The translations under genes were made by a program, and so were the position numbers. This document shows positions 1-7,299 of a DNA stretch of 15,768 nucleotides, piece after piece; positions within the stretch are counted from its first letter, which is position 1, and every line of letters starts with the position of its first letter. Under the pieces are notes generated by a model. That model worked only from the letters and a program-made list of their open reading frames with translations. It ran no database searches and was not told the DNA's origin. Source of the DNA: Sulfuricurvum sp. (lineage in GTDB: Bacteria > Campylobacterota > Campylobacteria > Campylobacterales > Sulfurimonadaceae); NCBI GenBank assembly GCA_024635855.1, contig JAGXHZ010000037.1, positions 1 through 15,768 of the forward strand, read 5' to 3'.

Positions 1-1680
1 CCTGAGGGGCTTCCGATCGTTATTACCCTCATTTTAGCGATCGGTGCATATCGTCTCAGCCAGCACAAAATTCTAGTACGTCATCTCCCCTCCGTCGAAT
101 CGCTCGGAAGTGCCACCGTTATCGCCACCGATAAAACCGGAACCATTACCGAGGGGATTCTCTCCGTCAAAGAGACCATGATGCTTGACGAAGAAGAGCT
201 TTTACGCTGTGCGGCACTCTGCAACGATTCATACGATGAAAAAGGGGACGGTATCGATGTTGCCTTAGCCCAATGGCTGGGAGAGAACTACCTCACCCTT
301 CGTGTCCAATTTGAAAGACTCTATTATCATCCCTTTGATCCCATCACGAGAATGATGGGGACGATCAACCGTATCGACTCACGAGAAAAACTCTATCTCA
401 AAGGAGCCTACGAAGCCCTCCTCCCCCTCGCCCAAAATACCCCTGCCGAGCTCCAACAACTCAAAGATTCCCACGATAATATGGCATCCAAAGGATTACG
501 CGTGTTAGCCTTCGGTGTGAGCGATCATCATTGGGAAGATCCCGTTCATGCGCCGACACGTATCGTTGGGCTCATCGCATTCGCCGACCGTCCCAAAGCC
601 GAAGCCGCTAAGGCGATAACATTAGCCAAACGTGCCGGAATCCGCCTCATCATGATCACGGGAGACAACCCCATCACCGCCGAAGTGATCGCCTCTGAAG
701 TGGGGTTGAACCATACCGGACAAAAGATTCTCACCGGAACGGAAATCGACACCTTCAGCGATGAGGATTTAACGAAGCGTTTGGAACATACGGGGGTGAT
801 AGCTCGTGCCATGCCGGAGCACAAATACCGGATCGTCCAACTTCTCCAAAAACAAGGCGATATCGTCGCCGTCACGGGAGATGGAGTAAACGATGTCCCC
901 GCCCTCAAAGCGGCCGATTTGGGGATTGCTATGGGTAACGGGAGCGAAGCGGCGAAAGCCTCATCCAAAATGGTACTCGTCGATAACAATCTGGGAGTCA
1001 TCGTCGATGCGATCCGCCAAGGGCGTGTCATCAGTGATAATCTCCGCAAAGTCCTTTTTTATCTCCTCTCCACCTCTTTAGGAGAGATCATCCTCATCAG
1101 TATGGCTATTTTGATGGCATTGCCTCTCCCTCTTCACCCGACCCAAATACTCTGGATCAATATCGTCACCGATGGAATGTGCGATAAGACCTTTGCAATG
1201 TGCGCAGAGGAGGAAGATGTGATGAAGCGTCCCCTCAGACCTGTGGGAAAACAGTTTTTTGATACAGCTATGTTGTTTCGGCTTGGATGGTTTGCACTCG
1301 TAACCGCCAGCGTCACCATGGTGCTTTTTATCACGCTTCACACCCATAACTACCCGTATGAATCTATCCTTAGCGCTACTTTTACCACCGTTGTTGCCGC
1401 CCAATGGATCACCGCCATCTTAGCCCAAAAAGAGTCTGAGCCTTTTTTGAAAAACATTAGTCGCAGCCTCACTATCAACCCTTGGCTCTGGGTCGGGATA
1501 TCACTCGGAATCTTTCTACAAATCATTGCCCTCTATCTTTTGCCAGAGTGGTTTCATGTCATCCCTCCGAGCGGAGAAATACTCGGCTACGTCGGTATAG
1601 CCCTGATCGCTATTTTTGTTTTGGATGAAGGGTACAAATGGGTGGAATACGCGAGAAGTAGGGATCGGCTTCAGCGATGA
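1..1680 (+). CDS. P-type cation-transporting ATPase, P2 (Ca2+-ATPase-like), 5'-truncated by window edge
   Basis: The reading frame is open from base 1, so the start codon and the first ~300 residues lie outside. The 559 residues seen begin at the M4 motif PEGLP (partial residues 1-5), followed by the phosphorylation motif DKTGTIT (Asp44), a KGA nucleotide-binding motif (134-136), TGDNP (220-224) and the hinge TGDGVND (292-298). The C-terminal membrane domain M5-M10 follows. M5 keeps the Glu equivalent to SERCA E771 (Glu362), but the N768 position is Ser359. M6 keeps Asn387, Thr390 and Asp391 of the cation site. PEGLP plus a six-helix C-terminal half indicates an inner-membrane P2-type pump, probably for Ca2+ or another hard cation; the ion is not certain. 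The usual PATAL-like stretch after the M6 Asp is replaced by MCDKTFAM. No operon partner is visible downstream; a strong terminator follows. Confidence 0.93.
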   Translation, partial: PEGLPIVITLILAIGAYRLSQHKILVRHLPSVESLGSATVIATDKTGTITEGILSVKETMMLDEEELLRCAALCNDSYDEKGDGIDVALAQWLGENYLTLRVQFERLYYHPFDPITRMMGTINRIDSREKLYLKGAYEALLPLAQNTPAELQQLKDSHDNMASKGLRVLAFGVSDHHWEDPVHAPTRIVGLIAFADRPKAEAAKAITLAKRAGIRLIMITGDNPITAEVIASEVGLNHTGQKILTGTEIDTFSDEDLTKRLEHTGVIARAMPEHKYRIVQLLQKQGDIVAVTGDGVNDVPALKAADLGIAMGNGSEAAKASSKMVLVDNNLGVIVDAIRQGRVISDNLRKVLFYLLSTSLGEIILISMAILMALPLPLHPTQILWINIVTDGMCDKTFAMCAEEEDVMKRPLRPVGKQFFDTAMLFRLGWFALVTASVTMVLFITLHTHNYPYESILSATFTTVVAAQWITAILAQKESEPFLKNISRSLTINPWLWVGISLGIFLQIIALYLLPEWFHVIPPSGEILGYVGIALIAIFVLDEGYKWVEYARSRDRLQR

Positions 1681-1803
1681 CATCTCCGTGAATGAGCAAG
1701 TCTATTTACCGCTTGTTTACTAAACAGTTATAGTATATATTTATTGGATATCAAGAGCAGGGTATCTAGTATTTTTTTTCATTTGTAAAACTTCTTAAAC
1801 GAC

Positions 1804-1840
1804 ATTCTTCTCTTCAGTAGCGAAGAGAAGAATTTTTCTT
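1804..1840 (+). terminator. Rho-independent terminator after the P-type ATPase
   Basis: A perfect 12-bp stem (1804-1815 with 1822-1833) encloses a 6-nt loop and is followed on the + strand by TTTT, C, TT. It lies about 125 nt after the ATPase stop and 33 nt beyond the stop of the converging RNase HI gene. The U-tract is only good on the + strand, but the hairpin may also serve the minus-strand transcript. The rest of 1681-1865 shows no gene. Confidence 0.8.
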
Positions 1841-1865
1841 ACTTCTTACCTTCAATCAAATCCCA

Positions 1866-2615
1866 TCATCCCGCTTGAAGGGCAATGACATGATCAACAC
1901 TCTCATAGGTATATTCCAGAAAAACATTATTTCCCTTTGATGCCGCAATGACGGCCATTCTATCCGCAAGTTCATTCCCCTCAACTCCGGCATGTCCTCG
2001 AACATGTGAAATAATCACTTTCTCTTTAATGCCGTCATAAAGGGCATGCGCGGTTTTGATCAGGTCAAGATTTTTAATCTCTCCCCCTTGCTTGGTCCAT
2101 CCCTTTGCTTTCCATCCGTATGCCCAATTCACCACACACTCGATGCTGTATTTGGAATCCGATAAAATCGCCACCTTCTCATGCTGGGCATCAACCGCAA
2201 GTTCGAGCGCTTTTAGCAAAGCTTTTAGTTCTGCGGTGTTATTGGTTCCGATGACATCTGCCCCACCGTACATGAGAACCGGTTTCTTTTCATCTTCATA
2301 GATAGCCAGCCCGCTTCCTGCTTTTCCGGGATTACCCGAACATGCCCCGTCACAATAGATACGCAAACGGATGCCGTCCGTTGAGACTGATGGAGCATCA
2401 CTCTTGGACGCATTGCTCGTTTTTTTCTTTGGTGCTGTTTTTGCGGCTCTTGTTGTTAAAGCGTTTGATCCAAAAGCCTCTTCGGCTTCTTCTCTGCTCG
2501 TATAGCTTTTATAGACAGCTCCGGCAAATTTATCGACCTGCCGCAAACACTCCGCCCATGTCGTGTATATTCCCGGATTTCTTCCCTGCTTAACTACGTA
2601 AAATTTATCTGCCAT
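1866..2615 (-). CDS. rnhA: Ribonuclease HI with N-terminal hybrid-binding domain
   Basis: This 249-residue cytoplasmic protein should cleave the RNA strand of RNA-DNA hybrids (R-loops, replication primers). Residues 1-50 form an RNase H1-type hybrid-binding domain (KFYVVKQGRNPGIYTTWAEC), as in eukaryotic RNase H1 and some bacterial enzymes. A Lys/Ala/Ser-rich linker (about 51-80) follows, then the RNase H fold. Catalytic residues are visible: Asp89 in YCDGACSGNPG, Glu129 in NTAEL, Asp153 in LSDSKYS, His208 in VRGHAG and Asp218 in NELADR. The basic helix loop (GWKAKGWTKQGG, about 167-178) is present. The start is supported by AAGGAAC a few bases upstream. Many proteobacterial RNase HI proteins lack the N-terminal domain. 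It is last in a minus-strand run behind the SNF2 helicase, separated by 122 nt containing two hairpins, so co-transcription is uncertain. Confidence 0.95.
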   Translation of the reverse strand: MADKFYVVKQGRNPGIYTTWAECLRQVDKFAGAVYKSYTSREEAEEAFGSNALTTRAAKTAPKKKTSNASKSDAPSVSTDGIRLRIYCDGACSGNPGKAGSGLAIYEDEKKPVLMYGGADVIGTNNTAELKALLKALELAVDAQHEKVAILSDSKYSIECVVNWAYGWKAKGWTKQGGEIKNLDLIKTAHALYDGIKEKVIISHVRGHAGVEGNELADRMAVIAASKGNNVFLEYTYESVDHVIALQAG

Positions 2616-2651
2616 TTTTACTGTTCCTTATTTATCATCTGATGTTACGCA

Positions 2652-2701
2652 CTAAAATGAGCAAAGCCCATTTTAGCGGCAAGGACACGAGCGTCCTTTG
2701 C
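2652..2701. repeat. Two tandem hairpins between SNF2 helicase and rnhA (possible REP-like element)
   Basis: The first palindrome is CTAAAATG...CATTTTAG (2652-2659 with 2669-2676), with a further GC/GC pair inside. The second is GCAAGGAC...GTCCTTTGC (2679-2686 with 2693-2701) with one bulged T. Neither is followed by a T-run on either strand, so they do not look like normal terminators. They could be a dispersed palindromic repeat or mRNA-processing/stabilising structures. That they are repeated elsewhere in the genome is inference. Confidence 0.5.
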
Positions 2702-2737
2702 AATCCCCTAAAGCTTCCGGCATAAATGCTGTACGCA

Positions 2738-5700
2738 TCATCCCCGCACAAACAACGCTTTGATCTCCTCATTCTCCATCGAAGCCAGACCTTTTTCACC
2801 TACGCTTACGCTCATCTCACCCATAGCGGTTTTTGCCTTGATCATTTTATCGATCTTCTCCTCAAAGCTGTTTTTGGTAATGAAGCGATAGACAAAAACA
2901 TTATTCTTTTGTCCGATACGAAACGCCCTGTCGGTAGCTTGATTTTCCACAGCGGGATTGAACCACAGATCATAGTGGATGACGTTGGCGGCTGACGTGA
3001 GATTAAGCCCTACCCCTCCTGCTTTGAGGGAGAGAATCAGAACTTGTTTTTCGGAGTCGTTTTGAAAAGATGAAACGATCTCTTCGCGTTGTTTACTGCT
3101 AAGCGACCCATCGAAAGTCAAGGGTTCCACAAAGAATTTCTCTTCAATAATCTGCGCTAAGATGTTCAGCATTTCTACGTATTGCGTAAAGATAAGAACT
3201 TTTTCTCCCTTGGCAATCATAGGCTCCAGCAAGGTCAGAAGCAACTCGCTTTTTCCGCTCAGCGCTGCATCATAAGGAGAGGTTTTATCGTAATTTCGGG
3301 GATGATTACAGATTTGTTTAAGCTCCGTAATGAGTTTAAAAATGAGTCCGGAACGGCTTTGCGGTTCATCTTGTGCTTCGAGATTTTTCATGGCACCATC
3401 AACGACACTTTGATAAAGTGCTGCTTGTTCAGGAACCAGTGTCGCATACTCATCGATTACGATCTTATCAGGAAGATCATCGATGATACTTTTGTCCGTT
3501 TTTAGGCGACGAAGCATAAACGGTGCGGTGATGCGTTTGAGATTATCGGCTGCGTCTTGGCTTTGATCCATCTCGATGGGACGCACATAGGCGGTAACGA
3601 AGGCACTGAGTTCCCCCAAATACCCAGGAAGAGCGAAGTCATAGATACTCCACAGTTCCGTAAGGGAATTTTCGACCGGTGTACCGCTGAGAGCGATACG
3701 GTATTTAGTGTTAAACGATTTCAAGGCGATGGCGGCTTGCGTTGTCGGGTTTTTAATCCGTTGCGCTTCATCAATGACCAACGCTTCGATTTTATGGGAT
3801 GCAAAGACTTTTTCATCCCGTCTGAAAATATCATACGTCGTGACAATAATCGTCGTATCACCCAAGATACGCCCTGCCCCGTAATAAAGCGATACGCTAA
3901 AAGAGGGAGCAAATTTGGAGAGTTCGTTTTCCCAGTTGGGCAACAGTGACGTGGGGACGACGATGAGGGTTTTGCCCTTGATATGATTGTGTTCATACAA
4001 ATGCAGCAAGGTTGCAATCGTTTGAATCGTCTTTCCTAATCCCATATCATCCGCTAGAACCACTCCAAAACCGCTTAAGAGGTTCGAAACACACCATTGC
4101 ACACCACGTGTCTGATAAGGGCGCAACGTCGCTTGTAGATTCTGCGAGATCGTTAATTCAGACGTGTGAAAGAGATTTGCAAAAAAAGTTTCCAGCTCCT
4201 CATCCAACAAAGCGCTTCCCGCAAAGCGTTCTCTTAACATGTCAAATCGAGTCAGCTTGGGTGTTTTTTTGGCTTGCGCGAAGAGTGCTTTGAGTTCTTC
4301 AGGGGATATGCTGATATAAGAATCACGAAACAGCACCAGCTCACTTTGCTGATTCACCAGCTCTTGGAATTCCTCTAGAGAGATATGGGTATCACCGATG
4401 GCAATCGTCCAGTCGTATTCGAGCACTTTATCGAGGGTCAAAAAGCTCGTAGGTGTTTTTTTGGACCGTATTCTCCTTGCAAGCCTTGGTTTAATAAGGT
4501 GCTGCAACTCACGCGGCAACACGATCTTGACACCAAAAGAGGCGAGCAATGGAGAACTTTCCATAATGAACTGCTCAAATTGTTTTCCCTGAAGTTCAAT
4601 CCTTTTTTGGGTGCTTAGAAATTCAATCTCATCTAAAAAACTGCGTATGGGAGAGAGAAGTTTTAAAAGCCCTGCCGAATTTTCTTCATAAAGAGCATCA
4701 CACAAGAGCTGATCTTTGTGGGTTTCATGATCATAAACACTCATCGACAACGCATAGTTCTCTTCCTCATCTCCCCGTTCCAGAGTCAGAGTAAGGGTAT
4801 AGCGGCTCAAAGGGAGAGAAAAGATGGAAAAATAATTAGAGACAGCACGGTGAATACTATTTTTACCCCCCTCCTTTTGGACAAAGGCACTCCCTCTGAA
4901 AAAACTCTCACTGATTGCAGGAGGATTCATAAAGCGCCGTTTGTGCATAAAGTTCATCTCATTGACGTAATCGCCCATTGCTTTGGCTAAAAAGAGGAGC
5001 GTCCCGCTCTTTGGGTCAAAAAAAGGATCTTTTTTAGCAAACCGGACAAATGGGGTTGCGTGGCACGTGAGCATCTCAAGCTGCTTTGTCACGGACGAGG
5101 GTGTCAGCAATGGCATCCATCCGATAAAGAAACGCGGTTTATGGGCATCTTTGAGTACGGTAGGGATAAATGCATTGGCATGAAGCAGCAAATACAACGT
5201 ACGGCTCAGGGCGTGATAATAACGGTACGATGCCTTCCCCTCTTCACTGCGAAACGAGAGAAAGAGTGTGACGAAACTAAGCAGAGATACCGTACATCCC
5301 CCTTTTTGGTATTTGATCGCGTATGGGGCAAAGAGTAATGATGTCTTCTCTTCTTGGCGAAAGAGCGGATGTTTGATACTCACATATCCCTTATGCCAAA
5401 ACTCATCCATATTGCATTCACACTCGGCATCTTTAAAGAGGCGTTCGATAATTTCTATGTTCTCATCAAAGATGGGTGAGATGATTTGTGGCAAGGCTTT
5501 TGTGTGAGCTTTGTAAAACTCTCTCATCACCTCTTTGTAATCAATGGGTGCGAAAGACGGATGGGGTGTCAGAAGTGAATCGATTAGGTTAAGTGCATTT
5601 TCATGGTGCAGTATCTCCAGCGGTTTATCACAGACGACCTCTTCCCATGGCTTAAGTGCAATCGGGTAGGAATTATCTTCCTCATTAAATGCATCAATCG

Positions 5701-6235
5701 TACGTGAAAGGTCTAATCCTCGCAGGGAAAACAACAACAAAGGATTACTGTCAATCTCCGCATTCAAAGCCAAAAGTGCCGCAAACGTATGCTTACAAGG
5801 GACCGCTAAATCTTCACAGTCGCATTGAGTGTCAAAATTATTGAGAATTTTATGCTGGGGATCACTTAAATCAGGAGAGCCTTTAATAAAAAGTTTGATC
5901 CCTTCCGTGTCACACCACTCCATGAATTCCTCCGGTAAAGTACCGTTAAGAAGCGCTGATTGTAAAAAAGAGTCTGAAATGACTTTGGTTTCTAATTGAT
6001 TTTTGATGTCAGGACTAAAGGGTTTAAAGTCCAGCTGTACATGATAGGTGCTTCGATACGATCCTTTAACCCCTGCACTTACTTCAGAGCCTTCGATTGC
6101 CAGTGACTTAACCCATCCTTTATTGAAGTATGTTTTTCCGCGTGTCAGCCTTGGATCAGATTCAAACAGAGACTCCAACTCTTCATAAAAACGTCCTCCC
6201 CATGTCGTAAGTCCGTATCGTTTTATTTTTGCCAT
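2738..6235 (-). CDS. SWIM zinc-finger / SNF2-family DNA helicase-like ATPase
   Basis: This large 1165-residue cytoplasmic protein probably uses ATP to translocate on DNA and remodel protein-DNA complexes; its biological role is unknown. A SWIM zinc finger (CxC...CxH: Cys138, Cys140, Cys147, His149) lies near the N-terminus. A long region (about 200-690) of the bacterial SNF2-associated type follows. The ATPase motor is complete: Walker A DMGLGKT (730-736), Walker B DEAQ (822-825), SGTP (850-853), motif V GGVGLNLT (1073-1080) and motif VI QATDRAFRIGQ (1099-1109). Its start is 4 nt after the stop of a small upstream gene, which suggests translational coupling; its own Shine-Dalgarno sequence is weak (GAAAGAA). 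The family resembles RapA/HepA-like and other stand-alone bacterial SNF2 proteins. No methylase, nuclease or phospholipase partner is present to mark a defence system. Confidence 0.92.
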   Translation of the reverse strand: MAKIKRYGLTTWGGRFYEELESLFESDPRLTRGKTYFNKGWVKSLAIEGSEVSAGVKGSYRSTYHVQLDFKPFSPDIKNQLETKVISDSFLQSALLNGTLPEEFMEWCDTEGIKLFIKGSPDLSDPQHKILNNFDTQCDCEDLAVPCKHTFAALLALNAEIDSNPLLLFSLRGLDLSRTIDAFNEEDNSYPIALKPWEEVVCDKPLEILHHENALNLIDSLLTPHPSFAPIDYKEVMREFYKAHTKALPQIISPIFDENIEIIERLFKDAECECNMDEFWHKGYVSIKHPLFRQEEKTSLLFAPYAIKYQKGGCTVSLLSFVTLFLSFRSEEGKASYRYYHALSRTLYLLLHANAFIPTVLKDAHKPRFFIGWMPLLTPSSVTKQLEMLTCHATPFVRFAKKDPFFDPKSGTLLFLAKAMGDYVNEMNFMHKRRFMNPPAISESFFRGSAFVQKEGGKNSIHRAVSNYFSIFSLPLSRYTLTLTLERGDEEENYALSMSVYDHETHKDQLLCDALYEENSAGLLKLLSPIRSFLDEIEFLSTQKRIELQGKQFEQFIMESSPLLASFGVKIVLPRELQHLIKPRLARRIRSKKTPTSFLTLDKVLEYDWTIAIGDTHISLEEFQELVNQQSELVLFRDSYISISPEELKALFAQAKKTPKLTRFDMLRERFAGSALLDEELETFFANLFHTSELTISQNLQATLRPYQTRGVQWCVSNLLSGFGVVLADDMGLGKTIQTIATLLHLYEHNHIKGKTLIVVPTSLLPNWENELSKFAPSFSVSLYYGAGRILGDTTIIVTTYDIFRRDEKVFASHKIEALVIDEAQRIKNPTTQAAIALKSFNTKYRIALSGTPVENSLTELWSIYDFALPGYLGELSAFVTAYVRPIEMDQSQDAADNLKRITAPFMLRRLKTDKSIIDDLPDKIVIDEYATLVPEQAALYQSVVDGAMKNLEAQDEPQSRSGLIFKLITELKQICNHPRNYDKTSPYDAALSGKSELLLTLLEPMIAKGEKVLIFTQYVEMLNILAQIIEEKFFVEPLTFDGSLSSKQREEIVSSFQNDSEKQVLILSLKAGGVGLNLTSAANVIHYDLWFNPAVENQATDRAFRIGQKNNVFVYRFITKNSFEEKIDKMIKAKTAMGEMSVSVGEKGLASMENEEIKALFVRG

Positions 6236-6239
6236 TAAA

Positions 6240-6497
6240 TTATTCTTTCAAAGATAGTTGATTGCTGCAAGACGAGTACCCTATTGTCTCCCAGATATGG
6301 CGGAGTTTTTGCGTGTAATATTGAAGTGCAGCATTGCGATTGAGTCGTTTGGGCTTGTCTTTGATGTGTAAAGTGGTTTTAAACTCTCCATTAACCATAG
6401 TAATACTGGCAATCTCATCACATATACATTCGCCCAATGTTCGCCCCTGAGGGGTTTCAATCCGTTGGTGTTTAGATAATTCCGCTCTCATGTCCAC
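6240..6497 (-). CDS. Small hypothetical protein coupled to SNF2 helicase
   Basis: I do not recognise this 85-residue soluble protein. It has no signal peptide or membrane segment and is moderately basic. Cysteines sit in GECICDE and near the C-terminus (SSCSNQ). The frame opens with GTG at 6497, but ATG at 6491 (83 residues, starting MRAELSKH) is better spaced from a GGAACA Shine-Dalgarno sequence (GGA 9 nt upstream, versus 3 nt for the GTG). It ends 4 nt before the helicase start, so the two are very likely co-translated, and it may be a partner or regulator of the helicase (inference from position only). A promoter-like TATGAT lies at 6526-6531. Confidence 0.72.
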   Translation of the reverse strand: MDMRAELSKHQRIETPQGRTLGECICDEIASITMVNGEFKTTLHIKDKPKRLNRNAALQYYTQKLRHIWETIGYSSCSNQLSLKE

Positions 6498-6525
6498 TGT
6501 TCCGCTTTAAACAAATTTCTCCACT

Positions 6526-6531
6526 ATCATA
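6526..6531 (-). promoter_or_regulatory. Probable -10 box for the small-protein/SNF2 operon
   Basis: On the minus strand, TAGTATGAT lies behind a T-rich stretch about 30 nt upstream of the first gene. This fits the -10-dominated promoters of Campylobacterota. No clear -35 is seen. Confidence 0.5.
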
Positions 6532-6649
6532 CTAAAAAAAGTACGGTAGCAATAAAAAATTTAAATAATTATTTTTATTTTTAGAAGTTCTCTCTTTATC
6601 CACCGCTCTCGCATGTGCCACTAAGCCCGATTTTACGTTAAAAGTTTTC

Positions 6650-6730
6650 TTGAACCGGTAAATACTTTATTCTTACAAATAATGATAGTTAAACATAAAA
6701 AAAGTTTTTAGGGAGAAGTTTATGAAGAAA
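6650..6730 (+). other. Orphan promoter-like / Shine-Dalgarno / start-codon cassette abutting tRNA
   Basis: On the + strand, TTGAAC (6650-6655) is followed at about -10 spacing by TTACAAAT, then AGGGAGAAG and ATG at 6722. The reading frame runs straight into the 3' end of the antisense tRNA and stops after 12 codons (MKKWWSQQDSNL). It looks like the 5' end of a gene with its body missing. It could also be chance, or a leader peptide. The rest of 6498-6730 is AT-rich and shows no gene. Confidence 0.35.
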
Positions 6731-6806
6731 TGGTGGTCGCAACAGGATTCGAACCTGTGACCACTACCTTGTCGAGGTAGTGCTCTACCAACTGAGCTAT
6801 GAGACC
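6731..6806 (-). tRNA. tRNA-Val (anticodon GAC), with C33 and an acceptor-stem mismatch
   Basis: This is a 76-nt cloverleaf with an encoded CCA. The acceptor is GGTCTCA/TGCGACC with discriminator A, the D-arm GCTC/GAGC, the anticodon stem CTACC/GGTAG with loop TCGACAA (anticodon GAC, reading GUC/GUU), and the T-arm ACAGG/CCTGT with TTCGAAT. Two positions are unusual: position 33 is C instead of the near-universal U, and U5 faces C68 in the acceptor stem. All other invariant bases (T8, G18G19, TTC) fit. It lies 49 nt downstream of lspA on the same strand, with its own -10-like TATACT at 6827-6832. Confidence 0.93.
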
Positions 6807-6826
6807 ATGTAACAATTAAGGTCGAA

Positions 6827-6832
6827 AGTATA
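6827..6832 (-). promoter_or_regulatory. Probable -10 box for tRNA-Val
   Basis: TATACT on the minus strand is 20 nt upstream of the tRNA 5' end. A weak hairpin AGTTAA...TTAACT overlapping the lspA stop lies just before it and may partly end lspA transcription. Confidence 0.45.
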
Positions 6833-6855
6833 ATGAATAAGAAGTTAAATATGAC

Positions 6856-7299
6856 TTAACTCTTACACATCTTTGGTTTAAAATTTAAAATCAGCAACCA
6901 CACCACGGCAATATCGATCATTACATCCGCCATATTAAAGACAGCAAAATTAAATCCGCAGTGCCAATAAACATAATCAACCACTCCACCGTAGATAAAA
7001 CGATCCGCAACATTGGATAAACCGGCCCCCACCATTATCCCCACCGGAATAAGGTAACATTTTTGTTTTAGCCAAAGGGTATAGCCCACAACACCGGCTA
7101 AAAGAGCAAGCTGTATCCATTTTAACGACTCTGCCAAAAAGGCAAACATCGAAAATGCGACCCCTTTGTTAAAGACCAAAATCAAATCGATGCATTGCGT
7201 ATAATAGCGAAAGCCCTCAACGAAAAGAGTCTTCAGCAATTGGTCGGCAACAAAAATTCCAAAAGCCACTGATACCAAAAGAAGAAAAGCCTTAGGCAT
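6856..7299 (-). CDS. lspA: Lipoprotein signal peptidase (signal peptidase II)
   Basis: This 147-residue inner-membrane aspartyl protease removes signal peptides from diacylated prolipoproteins. Four hydrophobic segments are visible (about 4-24, 59-77, 83-94, 121-141). Family motifs are present: DQLLK (19-23), FNKGVAFS (43-50), [10 protein letters not shown] (91-100), the first catalytic Asp108 in GGVVDYV and the second, Asp125, in FNMADVMID. Its length is slightly short but normal for Campylobacterota. Its ATG lies inside the end of glmM (8-nt overlap), so the two are translationally coupled, an arrangement that couples two cell-envelope functions. Confidence 0.96.
   Translation of the reverse strand: MPKAFLLLVSVAFGIFVADQLLKTLFVEGFRYYTQCIDLILVFNKGVAFSMFAFLAESLKWIQLALLAGVVGYTLWLKQKCYLIPVGIMVGAGLSNVADRFIYGGVVDYVYWHCGFNFAVFNMADVMIDIAVVWLLILNFKPKMCKS

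Noticed and set aside
3182..5507. Many plus-strand open frames inside the SNF2 gene
   Set aside because: They are antisense shadows of a complete helicase frame, with no ribosome sites or recognisable motifs.
2738..6497. SNF2 helicase as part of a DISARM/Zorya-like or other defence system
   Set aside because: No methylase, PLD nuclease, Zor-type motor or other known partner is nearby; only an unknown small protein and RNase HI.
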